Origin: Tannerellaceae bacterium
GTDB taxonomy: Bacteria; Bacteroidota; Bacteroidia; Bacteroidales; Tannerellaceae
Direction of reading: 5' to 3'
NCBI GenBank assembly: GCA_021203545.1
Contig: JAJQAZ010000005.1
Location: forward strand, 1 to 64,000
Length of the DNA stretch: 64,000 nucleotides
In this document: in pieces, positions 8,295-17,241 of the stretch
Numbering within the stretch: position 1 is the first letter of the stretch
How the letters are laid out: every line of letters begins with the position of its first letter
Program-made: the position numbers and the translations under genes
The notes under the pieces: model-generated
What the model saw: the letters and a program-made list of their open reading frames with translations, nothing else
What the model was told of the DNA's origin: nothing
Database searches by the model: none

Positions 8295-8861
8295 TTATTT
8301 TTTCTTTTTGACGGACCACCCGAATGTACCAATGATTTCTCCCAGACTGTAATATTTACCATGGCTGTAGGCCAGTAGTCCGGCCCGTTGCATATCGAAA
8401 GCACCTGTTCCGGGATCCAGGTATTGATCGTCTGCCTGTACATTCACTACATCTGCAATAAACATATCATGGCTGCCCAATGCCAACACCTCTTTAACCC
8501 GGCATTCGATGCATAAAGGGCACTCTTCGATAGTAGGGGCACTCACTATACTGCTTTTGCCGGGAGTAAGGCCCATGGCTGCGAATTTGTTATGGTCTTT
8601 TCCCGAATTCACCCCACACCAGTCAGTCTGGTAAGCAAGTGCTTCGGTGGTAAGGTTGATTACAAATTCCATATTTTTTACCAGTACCGGGTACGAGTGG
8701 CGTTCGGGCCGTATGGATATATAACACATCGGCGGGTTCGTACAGATCGTACCTACCCAACTGGCTGTAATGATATTATATTCCTCCGGTTTGCTGTCAC
8801 AACTGATCATTACCGCCGGCAGCGGATAAATCATGGTTCCCGGTTTCCAGTTTACTTTCAT
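8295..8861 (-). CDS. flavin reductase family protein (FMN-binding)
   Basis: A 188-residue cytoplasmic protein of the flavin reductase-like split-barrel family, expected to bind FMN and reduce flavins with NAD(P)H. Visible family features are the N-terminal YPLPAVMISC, NIITASWVGTICTNPP, the ISIRPERHSY strand-loop and EFVINLTTEALAYQTDWCG. Length is normal. It lies after pyrB-pyrI, separated from pyrI by the inverted repeat at 8881-9033, and is coupled to the beta-barrel gene downstream. The physiological electron acceptor cannot be read from sequence. Confidence 0.88.
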   Translation of the reverse strand: MKVNWKPGTMIYPLPAVMISCDSKPEEYNIITASWVGTICTNPPMCYISIRPERHSYPVLVKNMEFVINLTTEALAYQTDWCGVNSGKDHNKFAAMGLTPGKSSIVSAPTIEECPLCIECRVKEVLALGSHDMFIADVVNVQADDQYLDPGTGAFDMQRAGLLAYSHGKYYSLGEIIGTFGWSVKKKK

Positions 8862-8880
8862 GTTGAACTCACTTTGTTCG

Positions 8881-9033
8881 TTAGTAGTTAAGTAGTCAAG
8901 GAGTTATCAGTCGCTTCGCTCCTTAGTAGTCAAGGAGTCAAGTAAAAATAATAAATAATCTACTTAACTACTAACGACCGAAGGAAGTGATAACTACTAA
9001 GGAGCGAAGCGACTGATAACTCCTTGACTACTT
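8881..9033. repeat. intergenic inverted repeat, about 40-bp arms
   Basis: The left arm (about 8889-8929) and right arm (about 8994-9033) are reverse complements over about 40 nt and contain the words AGTAGTCAAGGAGTTATCAG and CGCTTCGCTCC. The repeat fills the gap from 2 nt after the pyrI stop to 19 nt before the flavin reductase start. It can form a very stable hairpin in the transcript. Confidence 0.85.
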
Positions 9034-9034
9034 T

Positions 9035-9499
9035 TTATTTAATAACTATATCCTCTTTCAGGATTTTACGTTCGCAGTAACGGCAGCGGATAGTTCCGCT
9101 TTCTTTGTTGATTACGCTGAAACGGGTTTCCATAGGCTCGTTGTTAGTAATGCATTTCGGATTGTTGCATTTTACGATACCGGTAATCTCGTCGGGCAGG
9201 GAGATTCGTTTTTTCTCTACCACTTCGTAATCCCGTATTACGTTTAGTATTACGTTGGGAGCGATCAGCGCAATGCGGTTGATTTCGTTCTCTTCGAAGA
9301 ATTTGTCGGAGATTTTAATCATTCCTTTGTTACCCATTTTCTTGCTTTGCAGGTTGTTACCAATTGTAATGGTGTTATCCAGCCCTTCCAGTTCGAGCAG
9401 GGAGGCTACTTTGAACAATTGTGCCGGGGGGATATGGTCTATGGAGGTTCCGTTTTCTAATGCGGCAACCTGTAGTTCTTTTTTCTTTTCGGGTGACAT
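9035..9499 (-). CDS. pyrI: aspartate carbamoyltransferase regulatory chain
   Basis: A 154-residue regulatory subunit of aspartate transcarbamoylase, binding nucleotides at its N-terminal domain and zinc at its C-terminal domain to link catalytic trimers in pyrimidine synthesis. The zinc site is visible as C-x4-C (CNNPKC) and C-x2-C (CRYC). The N-terminal part has [17 protein letters not shown] and the strand-loop [15 protein letters not shown] typical of the family. It starts 9 nt after the pyrB stop, so it is in the same operon. Confidence 0.97.
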   Translation of the reverse strand: MSPEKKKELQVAALENGTSIDHIPPAQLFKVASLLELEGLDNTITIGNNLQSKKMGNKGMIKISDKFFEENEINRIALIAPNVILNVIRDYEVVEKKRISLPDEITGIVKCNNPKCITNNEPMETRFSVINKESGTIRCRYCERKILKEDIVIK

Positions 9500-9508
9500 A
9501 TGCTGGGA

Positions 9509-10429
9509 TCAAATTAAATGGTTAAGACCTAATACTTCACAAATTATGGCTTCGCGCGTAAATAGTCCGTTGCGTGCCTGCTGTATGTAATATGCTTTCG
9601 GGCTGTCGTCCACATCGTAGGCTATCTCGTTTACACGGGGCAGCGGATGTAGTATGCGGAGGTTTTCTTTGCTGTTTTCCAGCATTTTGCGGCGCAGGAT
9701 GTATACGTTTTTTACTTTTTCGTATTCTTCAAGGTCGGTAAACCGTTCGCGTTGTACCCGGGTCATGTAAAGAATATCAGACTGGTTGATGATCTCTTCG
9801 GTGAAATCTTTGTGTTCGGTATACGGAATGCACAATGAGTCGCACAGGTGTTTGTATTCGTCCGGCATGCGCAATTCCTCCGGAGCAACGAAATGAAAAG
9901 TAGGTCTAAAGTGCGACATTCCTACGATCAGCGAATGTACTGTACGGCCATATTTCAGGTCGCCCACCAGGGTAATGGTCAAATTATCCAACGTACCCTG
10001 TGTTTGCCGGATCGAATACATATCGAGTAATGTTTGCGAGGGGTGCTGGTTGGCTCCGTCGCCGGCATTTACGATCGAAACGTCTGTTATTTCGGAAGCG
10101 TAGCGGGCGGCTCCTTCCAGGTGGTGGCGCATAATGATGAGGTCGGCATAGTTGCTGACCATTAATATCGTATCTTTCAGCGTTTCGCCTTTGGACGAAC
10201 TGGTAGTTGATGCGTCCTGAAAACCAATCACCCTGCCTCCCAGACGGTTTATGGCTGTTTCGAAGCTTAACCGGGTACGGGTAGACGGTTCAAAAAACAG
10301 CGTGGCCGCAACCTTGCCTTCCAGGATTCTGCGGTTAGGATTTTCCTCAAACTTCCTGGCATTCTCCAGAATACGGAGGATGTCTTCTTTGGAACATTGA
10401 TCGATTGAAACTAAACTTTTACTCTTCAT
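9509..10429 (-). CDS. pyrB: aspartate carbamoyltransferase catalytic chain
   Basis: A 306-residue catalytic subunit that condenses carbamoyl phosphate with aspartate, the first committed step of pyrimidine synthesis. The carbamoyl-phosphate loop is [12 protein letters not shown], the mobile-loop lysine is in SSKGETLKD and the aspartate-side motif is [11 protein letters not shown]. Length and start ([19 protein letters not shown] at 10429) are normal. A -7-like TATATTTG sits on the minus strand at 10452-10459. pyrI follows directly. Confidence 0.98.
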   Translation of the reverse strand: MKSKSLVSIDQCSKEDILRILENARKFEENPNRRILEGKVAATLFFEPSTRTRLSFETAINRLGGRVIGFQDASTTSSSKGETLKDTILMVSNYADLIIMRHHLEGAARYASEITDVSIVNAGDGANQHPSQTLLDMYSIRQTQGTLDNLTITLVGDLKYGRTVHSLIVGMSHFRPTFHFVAPEELRMPDEYKHLCDSLCIPYTEHKDFTEEIINQSDILYMTRVQRERFTDLEEYEKVKNVYILRRKMLENSKENLRILHPLPRVNEIAYDVDDSPKAYYIQQARNGLFTREAIICEVLGLNHLI

Positions 10430-10451
10430 TTTGTATGTGCTTCTTTATATG

Positions 10452-10459
10452 CAAATATA
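10452..10459 (-). promoter_or_regulatory. candidate pyrB -7 element TATATTTG
   Basis: On the minus strand TATATTTG matches TAnnTTTG, 22 nt before the pyrB start codon. A clear TTTG -33 box at 19-21 nt spacing is not visible, so the call is tentative. Confidence 0.4.
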
Positions 10460-10550
10460 CAGGATTATTTTTTCACTCACCATGATCTTAGAGGGAAATA
10501 ACTGCTGTATTTTGTACAAAGGTAAAAGAGCGGATTGTATCAAATACGCG

Positions 10551-10590
10551 AACGGAATTAAACGGAATTAAACAGAATCGAATGGAATTA
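10551..10590. repeat. 10-bp tandem repeat, four units
   Basis: Four consecutive 10-mers: AACGGAATTA, AACGGAATTA, AACAGAATCG and AATGGAATTA. The 10-bp period equals about one helical turn. It lies upstream of pyrB and of the divergent plus-strand promoter. Confidence 0.8.
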
Positions 10591-10630
10591 AACTGGCTTA
10601 AAACTATGGGCTATGCTGAACAGAAGGTTA

Positions 10631-10652
10631 GGCACAGATTTAAATCTGCGCC
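10631..10652. repeat. 22-bp dispersed palindrome, copy 1
   Basis: GGCACAGATTT joined to AAATCTGCGCC. It is a near-perfect palindrome and the first of six copies in this window. Confidence 0.9.
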
Positions 10653-10862
10653 AGCAAAAAAGCTTACGTTGACAATAGTAAGGGTGATGCAAATTCCAAC
10701 TATGCTTTTTGGGTGGGGAAGCATACCTTTTTTGTTTGGAGAATATACCTTGTTTTTGCCGCAAATATACCTTGCTGTGCCGGCAGGATACTCTTTTTTT
10801 GATGTTTCTATGCATCTGAGGAATATATTTGTTCGATATATCGTAATTTTTGTTGTTTTTAG

Positions 10863-10894
10863 TTTGCTGTTGCGGATAAAATGTTTTACTTTTG
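10863..10894 (+). promoter_or_regulatory. Bacteroides-type promoter TTTG-N20-TACTTTTG
   Basis: TTTG at 10863-10866 and TACTTTTG at 10887-10894 with a 20-nt spacer fit the Bacteroides sigma-70 consensus exactly. Transcription would start near 10900, about 270 nt before the winged-helix gene, leaving a long leader that contains the doubtful small frame 10927-11148. Confidence 0.75.
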
Positions 10895-10926
10895 CGTAGA
10901 TAATTCAACTAAAAGCAGCAAGCGCA

Positions 10927-11148
10927 ATGACAAATTTTATCCCTACATATCAGCAGAAAGAGGTTCCCTTTGCCGGGCTTGTCAGGTCTGTGCGGGATGT
11001 TTTCTTTTTTCTTCAGGATTTTAAAAATCTATTTTTATTTATTTTCTATCTATATATGTATAGGGGCTGTTCCGCACCCTGTTCACTATGCCTCTGTAAC
11101 CCTGATGGGAAGCGGGAAGTAGTGATTCAATTTTGTTCCATGCAATAA
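10927..11148 (+). CDS. possible small protein or leader ORF, 73 aa
   Basis: An ATG-started 73-codon frame 30 nt after a good promoter and ending 22 nt before the winged-helix gene. The product has an aromatic stretch (DVFFFLQDFKNLFLFIFYLY) that could be a membrane segment, followed by a cysteine-containing tail. No family is recognised and the composition is not clearly coding. It may be a leader peptide, a real small membrane protein, or chance. Confidence 0.3.
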   Translation: MTNFIPTYQQKEVPFAGLVRSVRDVFFFLQDFKNLFLFIFYLYMYRGCSAPCSLCLCNPDGKREVVIQFCSMQ

Positions 11149-11170
11149 AACGTACTAAAACAGGATAAAC

Positions 11171-11740
11171 ATGACACACGAAGAAGAATTTATAAGGTAT
11201 TGGTTTGAGGACGGTTATATACGGTTGCCCCGTAAAATAATTAATTCTATGTTTTCGGAGGATATGGGGGTACGCCGCCGTTATAAAGTATATTGCGCTT
11301 TACTGGTATTGGCACATGTGGCAAAGTTTACGCAATGGCAGCTATATAAGGAAAATATTGAGTTTAAGGCAGGAGAAGTGATGATCACTTACCGGGAGCT
11401 GTCTAAACGAACTGATATACCTCTGGCCTGTATTGCCCGTATTCTTAAGGACCTTGAAGAGAGTGGTAAAATTACGGTTCGTATGGAAGGGAGCCGGTAT
11501 GTGTTCTGCCTTTGCCATTACGAGGAACTGACCCGGAAATACCTAGATATGAAAACCGGTAAACCTAAAAAGCCACAGGTTAGAACTTCCCCGGCGCAAT
11601 CCGGCATTTCGGAGGCCGATAAGGAATTGTTTGAAGAAAATAAACGTGTGTACTTACGAATGAGGCAAAGGCAGAAAGAGGAGAGAGAAAAGCGGGAAAG
11701 AGAACAGGCGGAGAAAGGGAATACTTCCCTCCCCCGCTAG
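11171..11740 (+). CDS. winged-helix DNA-binding protein, 189 aa
   Basis: A 189-residue cytoplasmic protein. The middle (MITYRELSKRTDIPLACIAR, then ILKDLEESGKITVRMEGSRY) has the shape of a MarR/GntR-like winged helix: recognition helix, then a short beta wing. The N-terminus (FIRYWFEDGYIRLPRKIINS) resembles replication-protein or DnaD-type N-terminal regions. The C-terminus is a highly charged helix (RQRQKEEREKREREQAEKG). I do not recognise a named family. The start ATG at 11171 follows the promoter and possible leader described above. It ends with TAG. Confidence 0.7.
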   Translation: MTHEEEFIRYWFEDGYIRLPRKIINSMFSEDMGVRRRYKVYCALLVLAHVAKFTQWQLYKENIEFKAGEVMITYRELSKRTDIPLACIARILKDLEESGKITVRMEGSRYVFCLCHYEELTRKYLDMKTGKPKKPQVRTSPAQSGISEADKELFEENKRVYLRMRQRQKEEREKREREQAEKGNTSLPR

Positions 11741-11802
11741 TCTCTATACATATCTGGCTATGGACAGGACGCCGCTATGCGGCTGATATAAAAGATTATA
11801 CT

Positions 11803-13488
11803 TTATTTCAGATACTCCGTTAACTGTTTGGGTAGATAGAAGGTGTTGTTTTTATCTACGTATACGATGACGGAGTTGAGGCGGATTTCTTCGTTGCCTT
11901 TTTTACCAGTGGTAATGATGTTGGTGTACGGTTGGATATTGAGTTGTTTCTTTCCGTTCTTAACGATCAGTTCCGGGTTACGGTCTTTGACTTCTTTGAT
12001 TTCATATTTGTATCCGGCAAATACATCGGTATGGCGGGCAAAATACTCGTTGGTCAGGTCGTCGAGCCTATTGTTCAACCCAAATAAGGCACACAAATAG
12101 TTGTTTAACTCGATGTTGGTATTGAAACCTACCGGAATATCTCCCTGTGGGTGATAAGCAGCCAGGAATACCTCTTCGCCCGTATGTCCGCCGGTTGTGA
12201 ATCCGAAGCAGGTTTTAGAAGTAAGGAGCTTTGCGATAAACGTGAAAAGTGAACCGCTATACAGGGAAGGTTCGATACCTTCGGACGAACGTTGTTCTGC
12301 GGGTATAGGACTGTTTTTGTATTCTTTGCAGTGATACAGGGCATTGAGTTCTTCTTCTGATAGTTCAAAGCCTGCATACTCGCTGAAAATAGCCTGAACT
12401 TCTGATGCCGGAGAACTATTGAGTTTATTGGAAAAACCTTCGGCTGTCAGTTTATATTGTGCGAACTGGTGAAAGAGCTGGTCTTTGGTAAGCCTGTCGT
12501 AACCTCCGCAGTGTCTTACACCGAGGCTGATTCCGCTGTTACCATGGTCGGGTACGATTACGACGGCGGTTTCGCCGTTTTGCCGGGCAAATTCCAATGC
12601 GGCACCACAGGCACGGTCGAACGCCAGGAAATCTGTGGTCATCCCTACGGGATCATTGCCATGGGCTGCCCAGTCTACTTTACTGCCTTCTACCATCAGG
12701 AAAAAGCCGTTTTCGTTGGTTGACAATTTCTGAATGGCTATTCGGGTCATCTCTTCCAGCGAAGGTTGTTCGTCAGGGTTGCGGTCAATGTCGTAAGCCA
12801 TTTCCCTGTCTCCGAAGAGCGCCCACATTTTGTTGTTTTTATCGGTCCGCATTCCCTGTAAATCGTTTTTATAAATGGAGTAACCGTTTGTGGACAGATA
12901 ATTTTCTCCTTCTCCGGGTAATAGGGATACACCACCCCCGATTACTACCTGCAGGTCGTTGTGTACCATTTGCGGAGCAATCCATTCGTATTTACCCCGG
13001 TTGTAGCTGTGTGCCGCGCAATCGGCTGGTGTAGCATGAGGAAACTCGCAGGTAAAAACCAGTCCGCCGGCTTTGTTATGAACAATCTGTCTGGCTTCGA
13101 GTACCGTCATCACCGGTTGGAAAGCCCGGTCCGGGTCCATTGGGTAAATATCATTCTCCGGGTCGGCGGCAGGATAGGTGGAAACATGTCCTGTCAGGCT
13201 GGGAATCCCTGTCATATAACAGGAAGTAGTAGGAGCCGAATCGCCAATAGGGGCATTGGATGAATGGGTTAATACGGTTCCGCACAGATAGGGATCAATA
13301 TGCAGTCTGGGTTGGTCCGGATTTTGATACCATTGCAGCCAGCGGGCAATAGAGACCGTTGGCATGGACGTTCCGTCCGGAATAAGGAGAATCACATTTT
13401 TAACCGGCCTGACATCGGCAGGATCAATCCCTCTGGCAGGAATCAGAATCACCACCAGCAAAATAAAGAATAGAGATACTTTTTTCAT
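11803..13488 (-). CDS. alkaline phosphatase, exported
   Basis: A 561-residue periplasmic alkaline phosphatase that releases phosphate from monoesters using two zinc and one magnesium ion. A signal peptide is visible (MKKVSLFFILLVVILIPARG). Metal and catalytic motifs are LLIPDGTS (metal Asp), GDSAPTTSCY (nucleophile Ser after Asp), VDWAAHGND, VVIVPDHGN and TTGGHTGEEV (histidine and aspartate ligands). The C-terminal extension after about residue 480 is longer than E. coli PhoA. It follows the M24 peptidase on the same strand across the inverted repeat 13500-13712, so the two may be cotranscribed. Confidence 0.93.
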   Translation of the reverse strand: MKKVSLFFILLVVILIPARGIDPADVRPVKNVILLIPDGTSMPTVSIARWLQWYQNPDQPRLHIDPYLCGTVLTHSSNAPIGDSAPTTSCYMTGIPSLTGHVSTYPAADPENDIYPMDPDRAFQPVMTVLEARQIVHNKAGGLVFTCEFPHATPADCAAHSYNRGKYEWIAPQMVHNDLQVVIGGGVSLLPGEGENYLSTNGYSIYKNDLQGMRTDKNNKMWALFGDREMAYDIDRNPDEQPSLEEMTRIAIQKLSTNENGFFLMVEGSKVDWAAHGNDPVGMTTDFLAFDRACGAALEFARQNGETAVVIVPDHGNSGISLGVRHCGGYDRLTKDQLFHQFAQYKLTAEGFSNKLNSSPASEVQAIFSEYAGFELSEEELNALYHCKEYKNSPIPAEQRSSEGIEPSLYSGSLFTFIAKLLTSKTCFGFTTGGHTGEEVFLAAYHPQGDIPVGFNTNIELNNYLCALFGLNNRLDDLTNEYFARHTDVFAGYKYEIKEVKDRNPELIVKNGKKQLNIQPYTNIITTGKKGNEEIRLNSVIVYVDKNNTFYLPKQLTEYLK

Positions 13489-13499
13489 GATATAATTTT

Positions 13500-13712
13500 T
13501 TAGTAGTTATCGTTCCCTACGGTCACTAGTAGTTATCATTCGCTACGCTCATTAGTAGTTAGCTCGCTTTGCTCGCAGTAGTCAAGTAGTAATTTATGAT
13601 CTTGTGAAAATTTATTCTTCTACTTGACTACTAACGAACGTAGTGAGTAATAACTACTAAGTCGCAAAGCGACTGATGACTACTAGTGAGCGTTAGCGAA
13701 CGCTGACTACTT
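13500..13712. repeat. intergenic long inverted repeat, about 95-bp arms
   Basis: The left arm (13500-13600) and right arm (13618-13712) are imperfect reverse complements built from repeated words such as TAGTAGTTA, CGCTACGCTC and GCTTTGCTCG. It fills the space from 2 nt after the M24 peptidase stop to 11 nt before the alkaline phosphatase start. It is the longest member of this family here. Confidence 0.85.
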
Positions 13713-13714
13713 CA

Positions 13715-14890
13715 TTAATATAATTGCACAATATTTTCTTCACACAACGTAAGTTTTTCGATTCCGGTTTCTGTAACCAGGAAGCTGTTTTCGATACCTA
13801 CGGCGCCGATGCCGGGGATAACGAATTTAGGCTCGAGGGCGAATACCATGTTGGGTTGTAACGTCTCCTTTGAACGGGGAGTCAGTACCGGTAGTTCGTT
13901 GATCTGGATACCGATGCCGTGGCCTACGAACTTTGCCTGCTGTTTGGTTCCCATAAAGTAGTCTGAAAGACCTTCTTTTTGTGCGATTCCGGCAGCCAGG
14001 TTGTATAATTCGGCACAGGGGGTACCCGGTTTGGCTATCTCCTGGATTTCCTGTTGGATAACTAATGAAGTCTGGTGCGCTTTACAGGCAAAGCCGGACA
14101 GTTTACCAATTGAGAATACACGGGTCATATCGGTGATGTATGCCGTGTAATTGCCGGCCATATCTACCATTATGGCGGTACCGTCTTTCAGCAATGTGCC
14201 GTTTGCACCGATCGGGCAGGAGGGGTTTACTCCTTCACCTCCCAGGGCGAAGTCGAACGGGGATGGGCATTCAGCGTTGTCGCCTGCCAGAATACTCCCC
14301 ATGTATATATCCATGTTGGCTCCGAAGGCACGAAACAGTCCGATGGAGCCGTTTCTACGCATTACTTTTTCGATTTCGGACTGGAATTCCACATCGGTCA
14401 TACCCGGACGGAAACAGGATGGGATCTGCGCATATGTTTCCGCATGCTTTTTGGCAGAAATACGGAATTGTGTTACTTCCCAGGGTGTTTTAATACAGCG
14501 CATCCGGCGCAGCAGGGCCGTTGCATTCCCGGTTTCTTCCGGCTGGAATACATTTAGTAGGCGGGTATATTCGTTGTAAGTTACTTCATCGCCTTCGAGT
14601 AGTAGTTTACGGGGCATTTTGAGTCCGTTTTCTGCAAATAGTTCCGGGAGTTGTTCGGGTTTGCGGATATAAATTACCTGGTCGCCGGCAAGTCCGTTGG
14701 GACGTTTTACAAAGAACCAGGGGGTACCTTCTGCCGGCAGGTAGAAGTATCCGCTGTATATTCGTCCGGTGGTATAGTAAATGTTTACATCTACAGTAAG
14801 CAAACATCCGTCTGCTCTGGTTTGCTGCATGGCCTGTTGCATGCGATCCCATTTTAACTGCAGGTCGGCAGCTAATTCTGTTTGTATCAT
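13715..14890 (-). CDS. M24 family metallopeptidase (Xaa-Pro peptidase-like)
   Basis: A 391-residue cytoplasmic pita-bread metallopeptidase, probably an Xaa-Pro aminopeptidase-like enzyme. The N-terminal creatinase-like domain (residues 1-150) is followed by the catalytic domain, where all five metal ligands are visible: D in MVDMAGNY, D in YITDMTRVF, H in FVGHGIGI, E in ALEPKF and E in GIENSF. No signal peptide. It is the first gene of a two-gene minus-strand unit with the alkaline phosphatase. Substrate specificity cannot be read. Confidence 0.92.
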   Translation of the reverse strand: MIQTELAADLQLKWDRMQQAMQQTRADGCLLTVDVNIYYTTGRIYSGYFYLPAEGTPWFFVKRPNGLAGDQVIYIRKPEQLPELFAENGLKMPRKLLLEGDEVTYNEYTRLLNVFQPEETGNATALLRRMRCIKTPWEVTQFRISAKKHAETYAQIPSCFRPGMTDVEFQSEIEKVMRRNGSIGLFRAFGANMDIYMGSILAGDNAECPSPFDFALGGEGVNPSCPIGANGTLLKDGTAIMVDMAGNYTAYITDMTRVFSIGKLSGFACKAHQTSLVIQQEIQEIAKPGTPCAELYNLAAGIAQKEGLSDYFMGTKQQAKFVGHGIGIQINELPVLTPRSKETLQPNMVFALEPKFVIPGIGAVGIENSFLVTETGIEKLTLCEENIVQLY

Positions 14891-15015
14891 GGTTGTGATT
14901 CTTATTATTTGTTTGAATCCCCAAATTTACAAGATAATATTTTAAAAACAGGTTCCTCTGCGTTTAAAAACCTGTTACATCTACTTATATTTGTGAAAGA
15001 ATAAAAAGAACGGAT

Positions 15016-15525
15016 ATGATAGATGAAGAATATTTCCCTCTGGTGAATGAAGCCGGAGAGACGATCGGCAAAGCTACCCGCAGAGAGTGCCATAGCGGTA
15101 CTAAATGGTTGCATCCGGTGGTGCACCTGCATGTGTTTAATGAGCGGGGAGAGTTGTATTTGCAGAAACGGGCGGTCTGGAAGGATATACAACCCGGAAA
15201 ATGGGATACGGCTGTTGGTGGCCATGTGGATTATGGTGAAACGGTGGAAGTGGCGCTGATTCGTGAGGTATGGGAAGAATTAAGTATTGAAAGGTTTGTA
15301 CCGGAATTTCTGACTTCGTATATTTTTGAGTCGGAGATAGAAAAGGAGTTGGTGAATACCTACCGCACAGTTTATACCGGAGAGATCTACCCCAATGAGG
15401 ATGAAGTGGAAAGAGGCCGCTTCTGGTCTATACAGGAAATACAGGATAATCTGGGGAAAGGCGTTTTTACGCCTAACTTTGAGAATGAATTCCGGCAGGT
15501 TTTGTTGCCGGATCTTGGCTTATAG
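15016..15525 (+). CDS. Nudix hydrolase, 169 aa
   Basis: A 169-residue cytoplasmic Nudix enzyme hydrolysing a nucleoside-diphosphate-linked substrate. The Nudix box is complete: GGHVDYGE, then seven residues to REVWEEL. The N-terminal FPLVNEAGETIGKATRREC and VHLHVFNERGELYLQKR resemble the isopentenyl-diphosphate-isomerase-like/YfcD branch, so a dedicated substrate is uncertain. A TATATTTG -7-like element lies just upstream near 14985. It is divergent from the M24 gene and ends with TAG. Confidence 0.92.
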   Translation: MIDEEYFPLVNEAGETIGKATRRECHSGTKWLHPVVHLHVFNERGELYLQKRAVWKDIQPGKWDTAVGGHVDYGETVEVALIREVWEELSIERFVPEFLTSYIFESEIEKELVNTYRTVYTGEIYPNEDEVERGRFWSIQEIQDNLGKGVFTPNFENEFRQVLLPDLGL

Positions 15526-15556
15526 CCTGGGGTGACTATTATCGCTGGGTATCGCT

Positions 15557-15578
15557 GGCGCAGATTTGAATCTGTGCC
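15557..15578. repeat. 22-bp dispersed palindrome, copy 2
   Basis: GGCGCAGATTT joined to GAATCTGTGCC, with one mismatch from the family consensus. About 80 nt downstream lies a GGATGTTCCATTT word also seen near 2112 and a hairpin GTTCCCCGC-GAAA-GCGGGGAAC at 15674-15695. Confidence 0.9.
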
Positions 15579-15734
15579 TAAATCAATACCGTATTACATG
15601 GAAACAGGCCGTCATTCTATAATTAAATAGAAAGTACCGCCTGTTTTTCCCGGTAAACCAGGATGTTCCATTTACGTTCCCCGCGAAAGCGGGGAACTTT
15701 CACTTATTTGTTTTCGCTATTCAGGACATCAAAC

Positions 15735-17207
15735 TTACCAGTTATGGTTGTTTGTTATTTCTGTTGCGGGGACTGCGAAGATGTAATAGGGGCTGTTTGG
15801 TGTGAACGGCTGCCCGTTTGGAAGCGTTGTTGTGGTGTGCCCCTGAATGGTGTTGCCATTTACATCTTTTTCCGGATCGGTATCGCTTGCCGGATATTCA
15901 AGACGAACTACTGATTTTTGTCTTCTCTTGATATCGTATAGGGCAAATCCTTCTCCGAATAGTTCTTTTCTTCTTTCGATCAGGATTTCTTCGATCAGTT
16001 GATCACCGGTTAATCCTGACAGATCAGGAGTGTCTGCCCCACGGGCCTGTCTGAGCTCGTTGAGTCGTGCAATGGCTGTGCTGCGGTCTTTGGCTTCAAC
16101 AGAGGCTTCTGCTTCGATCAACACCATTTCGGCTTTACGCATCAGTACATTGTCGGCAGTACCGTTTGATTTGTAGAGGAACTTTTTGTACATCAGGTTT
16201 CCCTTGCTACGGTTGTTTTCCCATTCAAATAGTTTATAACGGGTGTCGTTTTCGTCGAATAACTTTTTGAAGTGAGGGTCTGCCATCATGCTATAGTAAC
16301 CGGATGAGCCGGATACAACATCTTTGTAGTTGAATGTATAACTTGAAATAGTCTGGTCGGTAGAAGAACCCTGTCCCCAGATCCATTCCGCGTTATTCAG
16401 GTCGTTGAATCCGTCGTGATAGTCGTTCTGTGTCATCCATGAATAACCGGCATGTGCCTGGGCTGCATAAGAGACCGCATCTTCCCACTCCCCGGTTTGG
16501 AGGTATAGGCGTGCCAGCAGTCCGGCAATTACGTTTGTATCTATTTTGTATTTTTCGCCACGGGTATACGTGGGGGCGCTTTCTGTTAATAACTTGTAAG
16601 CATCCAGTAAATCGTCTTCAGCCCGTTTGAATACTTCGCGTTGTGTGCTTCTTTTCTTTCCTTCCGTATCCGGTGTGGTAGGTTCGATGTAGATAGGCAC
16701 ACAGGGTTGGTCGGCACTTACCTGGAATGCATCGGCATAAAACGTTGCCAGGTTCAGGTACATGTATCCCCGCAGGGCATATGCCTGTGCTTTGATACGT
16801 GCGCGCTTTGCATCATCTCCCTCTACATGATCTATTTTGGTGATGATGTTGTTCATGTTGTCGATCGCTTTGTAAGAGAGTCGCCAGATTAGTACTACCT
16901 GGGTACTGGTACCCATTGCCATGTTGTTGTATTTATACACATCGCTGTAACCGTATTTGCCGATTTCAACGACGTCGCTACCCATGTAATCGTTTACCAG
17001 TAAAAGGGTAGACCATCCCGGAGATGCCCAGGTGTTGGCTGTTTCCCAGATGTAAGACCAGGTTCCGTTGAGCACATAATCTACATTATCCAGGCTGGAA
17101 AATACTACTCCGGAGTTAACCGAGTCGGTAGGATCTAAGGTGAGATCGCAGGACTGAACAGCCGGAAGCAGGATTGCTATATATAAATAAAGAAAAAACC
17201 GTTTCAT
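15735..17207 (-). CDS. SusD/RagB-like outer-membrane lipoprotein
   Basis: A 490-residue surface lipoprotein that would bind a glycan or peptide and hand it to the SusC transporter. I chose ATG at 17207, which gives a clean lipoprotein signal (MKRFFLYLYIAILLPAVQSC, Cys20). The SusD fold is shown by TPR-like helices (RIKAQAYALRGYMYLNLATF), the RagB end (RLNELRQARG, ILIERRKELFGEGFALYDIKR) and a C-terminal NNHNW. It follows susC by 34 nt on the same strand. Substrate is unknown because no glycosidase is in the locus. Confidence 0.93.
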   Translation of the reverse strand: MKRFFLYLYIAILLPAVQSCDLTLDPTDSVNSGVVFSSLDNVDYVLNGTWSYIWETANTWASPGWSTLLLVNDYMGSDVVEIGKYGYSDVYKYNNMAMGTSTQVVLIWRLSYKAIDNMNNIITKIDHVEGDDAKRARIKAQAYALRGYMYLNLATFYADAFQVSADQPCVPIYIEPTTPDTEGKKRSTQREVFKRAEDDLLDAYKLLTESAPTYTRGEKYKIDTNVIAGLLARLYLQTGEWEDAVSYAAQAHAGYSWMTQNDYHDGFNDLNNAEWIWGQGSSTDQTISSYTFNYKDVVSGSSGYYSMMADPHFKKLFDENDTRYKLFEWENNRSKGNLMYKKFLYKSNGTADNVLMRKAEMVLIEAEASVEAKDRSTAIARLNELRQARGADTPDLSGLTGDQLIEEILIERRKELFGEGFALYDIKRRQKSVVRLEYPASDTDPEKDVNGNTIQGHTTTTLPNGQPFTPNSPYYIFAVPATEITNNHNW

Positions 17208-17241
17208 GTTATTATTTATTTTTTGTTTCATACTCAATTTA

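Larger units (their letters stand above)
10430..11170. other. intergenic region between pyrB and winged-helix gene
   Basis: About 740 nt. It holds the pyrB promoter candidate, a 10-bp tandem repeat at 10551-10590, one copy of the 22-bp palindrome family at 10631-10652, a strong plus-strand promoter at 10863-10894 and a doubtful 73-codon frame at 10927-11148. The opposing frames at 10582-10908 have poor composition and overlap the repeats; I do not support them as genes. Confidence 0.6.

Noticed and set aside
8881-9033. Insertion sequence or CRISPR
   Set aside because: Only two inverted arms with no transposase, no target duplication and no regular spacers.
10588-10908. Overlapping small frames on both strands
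   Set aside because: They overlap the palindrome and promoter, have no start signals and show poor amino-acid composition.
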